Of a stretch of 64,000 nucleotides of DNA, positions 8,940 to 18,421 are shown in pieces. The position numbers and the translations under genes were made by a program. The notes beneath the pieces are model-generated. The model saw nothing but the letters and a program-made list of their open reading frames with translations, searched no databases and had not been told where the DNA came from. The DNA comes from Arthrobacter sp. 35W. GTDB lineage: Bacteria > Actinomycetota > Actinomycetes > Actinomycetales > Micrococcaceae. The stretch spans positions 1,045,952 to 1,109,951 of the forward strand of contig NZ_KI519455.1 in the NCBI RefSeq assembly GCF_000482545.1, given 5' to 3'. Within the stretch, counting starts at the first letter, position 1. Each line of letters begins with the position of its first letter.

Positions 8940-8973
8940 GATGGGCAGTGCTCCATGGGGAGCGCTGCCCATC
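8940..8973. other. Inverted repeat between trxA and the WXG100 gene
   Basis: A 15-bp arm GATGGGCAGTGCTCC pairs with GGAGCGCTGCCCATC (one G-U pair), loop ATGG. No U-run follows on either strand, so it may be an operator or RNA stem rather than a terminator. It lies about 115 bases before the WXG100-like gene. Confidence 0.5.
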
Positions 8974-9086
8974 GACGCATCCGCCGGGATTCCGATAGGT
9001 TCTAGTTAGTCGATCAACCGGAGAAACCGGTTGGACAGCAACCGCACCGGACCTCCCGGCCGCACACACTTTGAAGGGTGAACATC

Positions 9087-9359
9087 ATGGCAAATGGCAT
9101 CATCGGCAACGATCCCGCAGACATGGCCGACCTCATGGGCAAGCTGGACCACGCCGTGAACGAGATCCACAACCTCACCAACACCCTGGACTCCAAGGCC
9201 CAGAGCGTGCGCTGGGAGGGCCAGGACGCCAACAACTTCAAGCACTCCCAGTGGCCGGACCACAAGCGCGGCCTGAAGCAGATCGCCGCGCAGCTCGAAG
9301 AGGTCAAGAACACCGTCAAGCGCCAGAAGGAAGAGCAGGAGCGCACCTCCTCGCACTAG
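9087..9359 (+). CDS. WXG100-like small helical protein
   Basis: A 90-residue all-helical protein with a central WEG motif (SVRWEGQDANNF, near residue 46) and heptad-like flanks, the layout of ESAT-6/WXG100 proteins. Those are often secreted by type VII (ESX) systems as dimers. No ESX component is nearby. The C-terminus (KRQKEEQERTSSH) is very charged and does not show a clear YxxxD/E export signal. The ATG at 9087 is chosen: GAAGGG lies 8 bases upstream. It stands alone between trxBA and phoX with a terminator after it. A cytoplasmic coiled-coil role remains possible. Confidence 0.65.
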   Translation: MANGIIGNDPADMADLMGKLDHAVNEIHNLTNTLDSKAQSVRWEGQDANNFKHSQWPDHKRGLKQIAAQLEEVKNTVKRQKEEQERTSSH

Positions 9360-9400
9360 CCCCAACCGGCGCCCCCACGGGGCGGCACGCACGGCACGCA

Positions 9401-9436
9401 CAAGGCCCGCGGAACCATCCGGTTCCGCGGGCCTTG
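9401..9436. terminator. Bidirectional terminator between convergent genes
   Basis: A perfect 16-bp stem CAAGGCCCGCGGAACC / GGTTCCGCGGGCCTTG with an ATCC loop, between the WXG100-like gene and phoX. Confidence 0.8.
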
Positions 9437-9447
9437 GTGCGTTAGGG

Positions 9448-11544
9448 TCAGCCGTTCTTGCGGCCCTTGCCCTGGTCCTCGCGGAAGACCTGGACGATGG
9501 TGGGGCGCGGCGCCCTGACGTCGCCCGGGGCCGGCTGGGCGCCCGCTGCCACATAGTCCGGGAAGAGCGAGTTCAGCTGGTTGTAGCTGCCTTCCTCACC
9601 CGGGTGCTGCACCGCCACATAGACCATGGAATCGTCATCGTGCACAATCGGCCCGCAGGTTTCAGCGTTGCGGGGCACGGAGAGGAACTGCTCAACGTTG
9701 CCGCGGTTGCTTCCCTCCAGCCCCACCTTGAAGAGGCCATCGTTGTAGCCGATGCCGGAGGGGGCGCCGTCGGTGGAGATCCACAGATTGCCCTCGGTGT
9801 CGAAGGCGAGATTGTCCGGGCAGGAAATCGGGCTGACGTCCTCCACCGGGAAGCCGCTGAAGTAGGTGGCATCGCCCTGGGCGGGATCGCCGCACAACAT
9901 CAACAGGTTCCACGCAAAGGTGGTGGCCGTCTGGTCTCCGCGGCTCTCGGTGATCTCGACAATGTGGCCGTCGCGGTTTTGCGAGCGGGGGTTCGTCTCG
10001 TCGGCGGGAGCGTTGCTGCCAACGCCGCGGTTGGAGTTGTTCGTGCAGGCGACGTACACCTTGCCCGTCTGCAGGCTCGGCTGGACGTCCTCGCAGCGGT
10101 CCATCTTGGTGGCTCCGGCCTTGTCTGCGGCCAGGCGCGTGTGGACCAGAACCTCCTCGATACCCATGCCGGCAATGGCGCTCTTGCCGTTGACCACCAG
10201 CGGCAGCCACTGTCCGGCGCCGTCGAATTTTCCATCGGCGGGGACGGCGCCGCTGCCGTCGATCTCGCCGGCGGAGGTGCCGGTGAACTTGGCCACGAAC
10301 AGATCACCCTCGGACAACAGGGTCATGTTGTGCGCCTTGTCGTTCTTCTTGTATTTCGCCTTGGAGACGAACTTGTACAGGTAGTCGAAACGCTCGTCGT
10401 CGCCGGAGTAGGCCACCACCTTGCCATTGTCGGCGATGATGACGTTGGCGCCCTCGTGCTTGAAGCGGCCGAGGCTGGTGTGCTTCTTCGGCACCGAAGT
10501 GGGGTCCTCCGGGTCGATCTCGACAATGTAGCCAAAGCGGTTGGGCTCATTGCGGTAATCCTCACCGCGGGCATCAAAGCGCGGATCCTCCTTCTCCCAG
10601 GCCATGGCCGTGGCCTTGTTTTCCAAGCCGTAGCGGCGGTCCTCGGTGGAGGTGCCGTTGGTGCGGAAGAAGCCATTGAAGTTCTCTTCGCCGGAGAGGA
10701 TGGTCCCCCACGGTGTTGAGCCGCCCGAGCAGTTGCCCAGGGTTCCCAGAACAAAGCGTCCTGTGGGGTCGCCCTTGGTCTTGAGCAGGTCCGAGCCGGC
10801 CAGCGGACCCGTGAACTCGAACTTGGTGTCCATCGTGATGCGGCGGTTCAGCTTGCCTCCGCGGACGTAGTCCCACGGCTGGCCCTTGGCATCACGGGTG
10901 AGCTCGACGACGCTCATGCCCACGGCGTTGCGGAAGATGTTGCGGCGGGCCGCCTCCTCAGCCGCCGTCGCCGGCGCGGCGGGGAACATGATCTGCGGGT
11001 TCACGTATTCGTGGTTGCAGATCAGCAGACCCTTCTTGCCATTGGGCTGGCGGAGGATTTCCGTGTAGTCGTTGTTGTAGCCGAACTGCATGGCCTGGGC
11101 GGCGGCGCTCTGCTGGGCAAAATCGAAGTCCGGGGAATTAGTGAACAGCGGGTCGCCCCAGCGGATGATCGGCGACCAGTCGTAACCGTCCGCGACGTCA
11201 AAGGTGTCGACAGCTGCATCGACGGGCTTGATGGGACTGAAGGGCAGAAGGCTCTTGCCGTTTCCCTTTCCGTTGTTGGGGTTGGTGTTCTGGCCGGCCA
11301 GGGCGTTGGCCGGGGTGGGGCCGCTAAAGGCGACGGCGGCGGCACCGAGGATGCCTGCCGCGCCGGCACCGAGCGCCGTGCGACGGGAGAACTCAGCGGA
11401 CACAATGTCCCGGAAGTAGCTGTTGCTGGATGTGTTGCAGACGGCCTTGGCACAGGCGTTGTCGCATTTCAGACTGCAGGTGACAGCGCTGCGCTTGCCC
11501 TTGGTGTGCCCCAACATGGGCAGCAGCTTCTTCAAGTCGTTCAT
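9448..11544 (-). CDS. phoX: PhoX family alkaline phosphatase, Tat-exported
   Basis: A 698-residue protein of the PhoX (DUF839) family: calcium- and iron-dependent phosphomonoesterases that release phosphate outside the cytoplasmic membrane. A twin-arginine signal (EFSRRTALGAGAAG) lies about 50 residues in, followed by a hydrophobic stretch and an ANA-type cleavage region, so export is by Tat. Family signatures include LGNCSGGSTPWGTILSGEEN, PNRFGYIVEIDP and the later CPDNLAFDTEGNLWISTDG. The ATG at 11544 is preferred because AAGGG sits 7 bases upstream. A PHO-box-like repeat upstream suggests control by the phosphate-response regulator PhoP. Confidence 0.92.
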   Translation of the reverse strand: MNDLKKLLPMLGHTKGKRSAVTCSLKCDNACAKAVCNTSSNSYFRDIVSAEFSRRTALGAGAAGILGAAAVAFSGPTPANALAGQNTNPNNGKGNGKSLLPFSPIKPVDAAVDTFDVADGYDWSPIIRWGDPLFTNSPDFDFAQQSAAAQAMQFGYNNDYTEILRQPNGKKGLLICNHEYVNPQIMFPAAPATAAEEAARRNIFRNAVGMSVVELTRDAKGQPWDYVRGGKLNRRITMDTKFEFTGPLAGSDLLKTKGDPTGRFVLGTLGNCSGGSTPWGTILSGEENFNGFFRTNGTSTEDRRYGLENKATAMAWEKEDPRFDARGEDYRNEPNRFGYIVEIDPEDPTSVPKKHTSLGRFKHEGANVIIADNGKVVAYSGDDERFDYLYKFVSKAKYKKNDKAHNMTLLSEGDLFVAKFTGTSAGEIDGSGAVPADGKFDGAGQWLPLVVNGKSAIAGMGIEEVLVHTRLAADKAGATKMDRCEDVQPSLQTGKVYVACTNNSNRGVGSNAPADETNPRSQNRDGHIVEITESRGDQTATTFAWNLLMLCGDPAQGDATYFSGFPVEDVSPISCPDNLAFDTEGNLWISTDGAPSGIGYNDGLFKVGLEGSNRGNVEQFLSVPRNAETCGPIVHDDDSMVYVAVQHPGEEGSYNQLNSLFPDYVAAGAQPAPGDVRAPRPTIVQVFREDQGKGRKNG

Positions 11545-11623
11545 GGTGGAACCCTTCATCGGTGACGCAGTGGGGGATGTGTTTCAACTTTGCCAAGGCA
11601 AGGAGGCGGCAGAGCATGGCCCA

Positions 11624-11641
11624 GTTGAACGCACGGTGAAC
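11624..11641 (-). promoter_or_regulatory. Candidate PHO box (PhoP site) upstream of phoX
   Basis: On the minus strand, GTTCACCGTGCGTTCAAC contains two units, GTTCACC and GTTCAAC, exactly 11 bases apart. This is the arrangement of PhoP direct repeats known in Streptomyces (GTTCACC plus 4 bases). It lies about 80 bases before the phoX start. No third unit is present. Confidence 0.55.
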
Positions 11642-11773
11642 ATGGTTTCCCGCAGCGGGGTGGTGCGTCGTGGCTGTCTGCGCACCGTCGTCCCGGGCGC
11701 CATAGTGCCCCCATCACGGAGATCCGGGTCCACCACACCCCTATCCCTCGTCGACGGCAATGCCCGGGCGACG

Positions 11774-11789
11774 TGTTTCACGTGAAACA
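11774..11789. promoter_or_regulatory. parS site 1 (perfect)
   Basis: TGTTTCACGTGAAACA, identical to the 16-bp ParB-binding consensus; the palindrome extends to 18 bp (GTG...CAC). It sits at the left border of the insertion-sequence graveyard, about 10 kb from parB. Confidence 0.95.
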
Positions 11790-12527
11790 CAAACCGCGAA
11801 CAGGACGCCCGATGACGTTGCCGCATGGTCCATCAATCGCGGCCAAGGCAATCGCACAGTCGCCAAGCCGCCAGACCATATGCAGTCCCGCAGCAGCATC
11901 GATCGAGTGGAGGCCCTCCTCCCCTTCGGTGTCCATGTCGTTGTGGTCGACGACGGCGCCCACCGTATCGGGTGCCGCGGGCCCCACACAGGTGGTCGTC
12001 TGGCGGGCCTCCGGTTCGGGGAGTTCGATGCTCCACAATGGAAGGCTGCGGGCGCACACTCAAGTTCCATGCGCAAGCGGCGGACGGGACCATCGAGGGC
12101 TTCGCCCGCGACATGGGGGTCAACCTCGCCGAGCCGATCGGTGCTTTGATGCAGCGGAACTTCGTCTGGGCCGTCGGCTGCATGTTCGTCGTCCTGACGG
12201 TCCTTACCTTTGCCACGTCGTGGGCGGGCCAGTGTTGCCGCCCGATGTCGGCAGCTTCGCCGCCATCGCTCCGATGATCTCGGTGCGAGCGGCGGGAATG
12301 ATGGCGGGACCCCATCCATGTGTGGATGGCAAGACCGGCAAGGAAGCATCTCCGGGCCGCCTCAGTTGCGGGGGCACCGGCACGTCTGGCTTGAACGTCG
12401 CGGTGGCTCTTGGCACAGGCACTGGTCGCGAAAAGAGAAGTACCCAGTTGCCTTTTTCATAGCCCCTCGATCGAGTAATGATTGGGGGTGCCGGCCTGTC
12501 GTTCCTTGCATGATTAGTGCCCCCCAG
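11790..12527. other. Degraded region with one membrane-segment ORF remnant
   Basis: There is no intact gene. On the plus strand around 12050-12240, one frame encodes DGTIEGFARDMGVNLAEPIG followed by a hydrophobic segment (NFVWAVGCMFVVLTVLTFAT), which looks like a fragment of a lost membrane protein. The family is not recognised and there is no plausible start. The rest has no coding character. Confidence 0.4.
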
Positions 12528-13473
12528 TCATTGATGATCCGAATCTTCTATATCTGGCAAGCCCCCTTTGGGATCGTGCTGTCGTTGGCGTGGAGTGCGG
12601 TAGAGGTGGCGGGCGAGGTATCGCTTGAGGCAGCGGCGGATCTCGCGCGGGGTCTTGCCTTCGGCCTTCCGACGCTCGGCGTAGGCACAGGTTGCGGGGT
12701 CGTGGACCATTCTGACGACGGTGGCCATGTGCAGGGCGCTGTTCAGGTGCCTGTCGCCGCCCCGGTTGAGCCGGTGCCGCACGGTGTTCCCAGACGATGC
12801 GGGGATGGGGCTCACCCCGGCGAGAGCGGCGAACGCGGCCTCGGAACGAACCCTGCCCAGATGCGACCAAGCCGTGTAGACCACGGCGGCGGTGACCGGG
12901 CCGATCCCGGTTTCCTCCAGCAGGGCCGCGGCGGGGCTGTGGCCTCGAGGAGCTCCGATGTGCGGCTCTGGTTTTCCTTGAGCTCGGCATCGAGAATGGT
13001 GATGCGCTTGGCGAGCCGGACCGCCTCCGCCCGGGCTGTCGCGGCGGCGAGGGCCTCGTCCCGGGCGCGCCAGAGGGAGGACTCGGTGATCTGGGCGTCT
13101 GTGAGGGGCCTGCGGGCGTCAACGCCGAGGTCCACGCTGCGGAGCAGGGCGGTGAGTGCGTTGACCTTCGCGGTGCGTTCGACCGTCATCTGCCCCCCCT
13201 CGCGGCCACAAGGACGCGCAGGGCGGCCAGTGCGACGGTGCCAGCGAGCAGGGCCCCGTAGCTGCCGGCTCCCTCGATGATCCAGATAGATCCAAGGTCG
13301 CCGCCCGTGCGGCGGGCTGCCCAGCCGATCGCGCGGGCCCTGCCCGCGTGGGAGTTGGGGAAGGCTTCGGTTCCCAGGTGCTCGCCGTTGGCGGCGAGCA
13401 CGGCATAGGTGTGTGTGCGGGCGTGGGTGTCCACGCCGATGACGAACGGGTATGAGTGTGCAACAGTGGTCAT
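12528..13473 (-). pseudogene. IS110-family transposase, broken
   Basis: The remnant is readable in three frames. From ATG 13473: the DEDD-type N-terminal start FVIGVDTHARTHTYAVLAAN, up to IEGAGSYGALLAGTVA. A deletion there removes the usual segment with the next acidic residues and joins directly to ALRVLVAAR. From 13189 the middle continues in another frame (MTVERTAKVNALTALLRSVD ... LGVDARRPLTDAQI). From about 12884 the third frame holds the C-terminal IS116/IS110/IS902 domain (RSEAAFAALAGVSPIPASSG, then EIRRCLKRYLARHLYR). At least two frameshifts and one deletion make it non-functional. It belongs to the same subfamily as the copy at 18422-19472, in opposite orientation. Confidence 0.88.
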
Positions 13474-13822
13474 CGCCTGGGGTCCTTCCTTATAAATGGG
13501 CAGATGCTCTCCCGGCCGCGGTGCGGCCGTCGTCTGCCCGGCTGAAAGCCACGCCGAGGCATTCCTGTGATGGGCCACAGCCCCCACGGGGCTGGGCAGT
13601 CTTCTGATCAAGCCATCGGTGTGGGCCGGGAAGGCGCCGACCGACATCCCCATGGCCGGACAATTCAGATCCAAGGCCCACACAGGGAGCCGAGGGATCG
13701 CTAATGGGGACCGGACCAGCGTCATGAACCACAGCGCAGGGCAGCCGTAATGTGGATGCCGGGCCTTGCCGCCGCAGGACATGCCAACAGAATTGAAGGA
13801 CACAAATTCCGGGAGGTTTGCG

Positions 13823-14623
13823 GTGATCACGGACCATGAACACGTCGGCATCTTCATCGGTGTTGACGTCGGCAAAAGCAACCACCATGCGGTCGCCATC
13901 GACCGGGCAGGGAAGAAGCTCCTCGACGGGGCACTGCCCAGGACGAGGCAAAACCCCGGGCCATCATCGCCTCCGTCGCCAAATAACCGACACCAAAGGC
14001 GCTGCGCAAGGCTGGCCAAACCAGGGTCACAGCCCTCTTGCCACGGTATGCGCCCAGGGCCGGGAAAGGCTGGGCCGCAGACATCTTCACGGCCTTGGGT
14101 GAGCAGACCATCGTGGTCGCCGGCACCGGCGAAGCGGTCATTGTCCTGCCGCAGCTGGCGGGCATGCTCAAGCAGCTCCGCGCATCCCGGACCGAGATTC
14201 TCACCCAGGTTGAGGCGGTTGTCGAGGCCCACCCTCTTCCCACCGTCCTGACCTCCATTCCGGCGGTCAGGGTCAGGACGGAAGCGCGCATCATCACCGA
14301 AGTTGCGGGCAAGGAATTCAAGACTGCCGGACATCTGGCTTCCTATGCCGGGCTGGCGCCGGTAACCTGGCCGTCCGGGACCTCGATCCGTGGCGATCAC
14401 CCGGCCAAGAAGGGCAACAAGAACCCCAAACGGGCCTTCTTCCTCTCCGCGTTCGCCGCGCTGAAGGACCCGCTCTCGCGGGCGTATTACGACCGGAAAC
14501 GGGCCGAAGGCAAACGGCACAACCAAGCCCTGATCGCCCTGGCCCGCCGCCGCTGCTTTCGTCCTGTTCGCGATGCTCCGCGACGGCACCTTTTACGAAG
14601 CCCCGACTCCGAAAACCGTCTAG
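13823..14623 (+). pseudogene. Second IS110-family transposase, broken, different subgroup
   Basis: Starts near GTG 13823 with GIFIGVDVGKSNHHAVAIDR. The frame is lost near 13950, then KALRKAGQTRVTALLPRYA and ADIFTALGEQTIVVAGTGEA follow in another frame. The C-terminal domain is clear: LTSIPAVRVRTEARIITEV, HLASYAGLAPVTWPSGTSIR and KNPKRAFFLSAFAALKDPLS. A last frameshift near 14555 moves the ending LFAMLRDGTFYEAPTPKTV into a third frame, which stops at 14621-14623. At least two frameshifts and a large internal deletion are present. The motif set differs from the 12.5 and 18.4 kb copies. Confidence 0.85.
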
Positions 14624-15814
14624 CCACCCAAGGCACCAGCTGGCCGGCATGCGCCACCAGCTACTGGCCCCTGCCCAAAACGACCCACCACCACCTGGCA
14701 AGAAGACCCGCCCAGCCCCTTGACGAAAAACATAAGGACACCCGCCCACATCGACACCGGCCTGTCCATCCTGTGCATCGATTCCCAGCCACGTCAGCGG
14801 TCAGCAACGACGGCCGCCAAGGATATGCCCGCCCATCAACAGCGCTCCGGCGCCGGATCCGCGGAGCAGGTCCCCAGTTGAACCAACCACCCCAACAGAT
14901 CCGGGGGCACATCTGCAATGGATTCGCTGGACCAACCAGCGCAGTCTTCAAGGTGAAATGGCTCCACCGTTCGCCAGGACGCTTTGGGTGGCACTGCTGC
15001 ATTCTTGCACTTGGACGTTGCCCATCGACTTGCTCCTACCCCATGTGCCCAAGGCTGCCGTCCCGGAACCAAGCAGTCTTAGGAACAATTGCCGGGTCGG
15101 CAGCCGCCTGGTGCCTGCTCTCTCGTAACGACATCATCTCCGCAGGCAAGGCCAGTCAGCTGCACCCGAACAAGCGGCCGGCTGTTCCATAACAGACCCC
15201 CCCCAACCCGGGTCACGAGTCCAAGAAACCTTGATACCTGCGCACATCAGTTCGGAGTCCGAGCCCCGTTCAGTTTCACGTGAAACATTTGGGCGGTCGG
15301 GTAGTCATCACGCTGAGGCGGCATGCCGTGGTGTGGGATCCACCCGCTCCGCATTGCCACCCTCAGATTCGTCGCTGGACTCAACGGATCATCCGGGTCA
15401 GTCCCAGACTGGATCCGGCCTCGTGGCCGCCACAGCTGCGTCGACCAAGGGGCACCAGATTCCCGCAAACGAACCAGTCGCGCATTTAGGAGGAAACGGC
15501 ACTTCACAGTCGACGGCGCTGGGCTAGTCACCGCGTCAATGCCCGGCAACGCGACGGCCTGCTTCCAATCCGTTCGTCTTGCACTGGCAGACACAACTCG
15601 GACAGGCTCTCGTATGAGGTGCGCATTACCGACAGCGCCGAACCCATCTCGGGATTGCCGAGCCAGCTGCTGACATGCAGTGGGGCACAGACAGGGTCCA
15701 ATCGACGAACGGTTCAGAGACGTCCCACCATTCTCGCCACCCGCCCAACGCCCCGCCACACCCCTTCATTTTGGGCGCACGGCCCTTATCCGCCTCTGAC
15801 CGACGTTGCCCCGG
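14624..15814. other. Long stretch without a recognisable gene (contains parS site 2)
   Basis: About 1.2 kb in which all frames give short, low-quality ORFs. Nothing matched a family I recognise on either strand. Apart from the parS site at 15272-15287, no promoter, RNA or repeat was seen. It is probably decayed sequence. Confidence 0.5.
15272..15287. promoter_or_regulatory. parS site 2 (15/16)
   Basis: AGTTTCACGTGAAACA: one mismatch, at the first base of the consensus. It lies in decayed sequence between two dead transposase genes. Confidence 0.9.
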
Positions 15815-16024
15815 TCAGCTGGCCGGGTCGCAGTGGAATTGCCGGACCTCTTGCGAGCAGTGGCAGGCGATGGCGATTTTCGCGGCCCACTCGACTGCCG
15901 CCTCACGCGATGGAAGTTCGAGAACGGTGTAGCCGCCGTTGGGTACCTTGTGACCAGGGTACGTACCCTGGGTGATGGTGCCGTCACCGGCCACGAGCAA
16001 CGGCATCACTCTGGTGCCCAGCAC
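15815..16024 (-). pseudogene. YciI-domain protein fragment
   Basis: A 69-codon fragment whose second half (GGYTVLELPSREAAVEWAAK, then EVRQFHCDPAS) matches the C-terminal half of YciI/DGPF-domain proteins, often linked to ECF sigma factors. The N-terminal half of the roughly 120-residue domain is missing; only a short unrelated start (MLGTRVMPLLVAGDG) precedes it. It appears to be a truncated relic inside the graveyard. Confidence 0.6.
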
Positions 16025-16225
16025 TACTATGGCGACGCTTCACGACAAGTGCTCCCCGTGAAGCGTTGCGTCCGACCCGCAGGGTTTGCCCTACGGTGCG
16101 ACAGGGAGACCTTGGCGCGCTGGACGCCACCCCTCCAGGCACCCCAGACTCATATGTTTTCTCCCACCCAGCTGGGATGGGAGCGGCTAGATGAGTAGTT
16201 CCAAGGGGTCAGTGGTCGTAGGCGG

Positions 16226-16741
16226 TCAGTGGGCGGCGGACGGCCTGCCCGGTCTGATCGTTGTGCCAGACCGCCGCCGGGGTCCGTCGGCCAGCGCCCG
16301 AGGCATGGCCGGGGTGCCGGCGAGGATGTCCAGGAACGTCTGGCGTTCATCGGCGGTGGCCCCGGTCAGGGCGTATCCGACCGGCAGCCCGTGCACGGTG
16401 GGACCAGATACAAGCGCAGTACTCGTGCTCGGCCCACCCCTCCAGCTACGAGCGGCGGACCGTATCCTTGGGGCGGGCGCAGGCGCTTGTTGTAGCCGGA
16501 TTGGCCCGGCAGGTACGCCGAACATCGGGCGCCGGGACGCGTGCGCGTACCGCAGCCACCCCGCCTCGGAGGTGCAGCCGAGAGGGGCCTGCATCAGCAC
16601 CAGCGTCATGGGTTCGATATCGGTGATCGTCGGGCTGATGCCGATCCTGGGCCGGTAGGGAATCCGTTCCGGATGGGCCATCAACAGGTCGTCGGCGTCG
16701 GGACAGAATGCCGTTGCCAGGGTGTCCAGGTCGGTGTCCAC
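16226..16741 (-). pseudogene. IS982-type transposase relic with internal deletion
   Basis: From GTG 16741 the relic reads DTDLDTLATAFCPDADDLL, then ISPTITDIEPMTLVLMQAPL and EAGWLRYA, the start of a DDE transposase common in actinobacteria. A frameshift follows; the second frame contains YLPGQSGYNKRLRP, the expected next block. The catalytic middle is deleted and the chain resumes at TVHGLPVGYALTGATADERQ. The C-terminal part is missing. Family assignment rests on remembered motif order. Confidence 0.75.
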
Positions 16742-17639
16742 AGGAGCCTCCAAGTTCGACGGTGGATGTATACCGCCGATGTTGGGCACCCTTGCATCAT
16801 GCGTAAAGGCACGACAGACAGTCGGGATCCCTTGGAATCAATCATCTAGAGGGTAATCAATGTCCGGGCAGTACCGAGTGGCTTTCATTGAAGATGTTCC
16901 CCAGGACACCCGCGGGTACTCATCGATCGTGCCAAGTTCTGAAGCCGGGAGGACATCTGCTGGTCGGCACAGGTTCCAGCTCCGGATCGTGGTTGCGGCA
17001 GCGACTTCGACGGTGGCCACCATTGAGGCGGCAAAGCCGACCCCATCGAATATACCTTCGGCTAGGGGTTCCCGTTCGTGAAGAATGATGATTCATCGAA
17101 CCCACCGACTGTGTATCCAAGTAGACCACTGCCCGCCTCTCGCGAGTAGTGATGAGTGATCCTTGATCTGTGCGCCGCATTTCTAATGGTCACTGAGTCG
17201 CTTCAATGGAAACTCGAACGCACTGCCAGTACCGCCATGCTGGATGGATGCTCCCCCGGAACCGGCTGGGAGCAGATCCATAACGCGCTTTCGTGAGGCG
17301 GGACGCGCCCGCCAGTGGCACTTCCGGCCTGCAACCCATATGCCTGGTTAGTGCGTGCATGGCGCGCCCATGTCTACATCGACGTGCGGACGAGAGTGGC
17401 AGGCAGGCGTCGAGCTGAGCAGTTGGCATGGTCCTGTTTCACGTGAAACATCGCAGGGTTCCGGTGCCACCGCCAGCCCATCCAAACAACCGCCCGGACT
17501 CCATATCCATCAGGGTGATGGAGTCGGGGTGGGACTCATCAGTCGTCCTGCCTCTACCGCGTGCGAATGGCTATCCGGCACATTGCCACGCGCCACCGGC
17601 TCACTTTCCCCGCCGTCGATCACCCCGGTGTGGTGGGTG
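16742..17639. other. Stretch without a recognisable gene (contains parS site 3)
   Basis: About 900 bases with no intact ORF. A short plus-strand frame near 16930-16990 reads VLKPGGHLLVGTGSSSGSWL, which resembles the loop after motif III of SAM methyltransferases, but nothing else of such a domain is seen. Otherwise only the parS site at 17435-17450 stands out. Confidence 0.45.
17435..17450. promoter_or_regulatory. parS site 3 (perfect)
   Basis: TGTTTCACGTGAAACA, identical to the consensus, about 3.1 kb from parB. Confidence 0.95.
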
Positions 17640-18107
17640 ATCCTGTCGATCATCGCTCAGGCGATGGTGACGTTGCCGAGCATGTTGGACCAGCTCGGCG
17701 GCCAACAGTCCGCGGGTTTGGGCCGCGGCCAGGTGCGCGATCAGGGAGCGGTCCGCGGTAACCTACGCGATCCGCCCGATCATTCACGGGTCCACGGAGT
17801 ATCCGTTGGAATGCACGCGCACGTAGTTGGCCCGCGACAGCCGGGTGTCGAGTTGGTCGTTGACGTCGGGCCGGTCGGCGAAGTTGCACCCGGACATGAA
17901 TCCGCGGCGGAAGGACCGGTTAATCCGCTCCACCATACTCTTGGACTCCGGATCCCTGGGCGGCAGCAGCTTGATCTCGGCGGCCAGGGCCCGGTCCACA
18001 GTCCCCCTCCATACGCCCAGCTGCTTAGCCAGCTCCCGCTTGGGGATCTTCTCCTTCGCAAACCGGTTGCGGTCAACCACCCAAACATCCAGGGCAATCA
18101 CCTTCAA
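17640..18107 (-). pseudogene. IS21-family IstA transposase relic
   Basis: A 107-codon frame from 18107 joins an N-terminal helix-turn-helix (KRELAKQLGVWRGTVDRALA) directly to a C-terminal part (LPPRDPESKSMVERINRSF ... NYVRVHSNGYSVDP). The integrase core with its DDE residues has been deleted. The C-terminal sequence continues in another frame down to about 17640 (IGRIAYVTADRSLIAHLAAA). No istB partner is visible. It is non-functional. Confidence 0.8.
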
Positions 18108-18421
18108 CGGTGTCGGGTGGCTCTGTTTTCAGATGGCAGTTCTGGCTCCATTTTCTCTAATGGTTAATGGCTGGCCCGGGGCCGGCTGGTGCTACTCCGG
18201 CCGGGTGTGACTCGCCTATTTTCTGACCTGCCGATGGCAGTGTCCTACAACCAACCCGTCCGCCCGGCCGGAGGCGCACCGGTCTGGCCCACTCCGATGG
18301 CTTGATAGAAGGTCGTCCAGCCCGCCGAAGCCGACAGGCCGTGACTCGTTAGAGAACTGTCTCGGCGTGACTCACTCCCGGATTGGCGCTTCCACCAGCC
18401 CATGGGAAAGGAGAACCCGAA
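18108..18421. other. Intergenic stretch before the 18.4 kb IS110 copy
   Basis: About 310 bases; probably the left end of the following IS110-type element. No terminal inverted repeats were seen, as expected for this family. GGAAAGGAG, 12 bases upstream, precedes the transposase ATG at 18422. Confidence 0.4.

Noticed and set aside
16888..17088. Possible methyltransferase fragment with VLKPGGHLLV
   Set aside because: Only one short motif-like stretch is present; no SAM-binding motif I, so chance similarity cannot be excluded.
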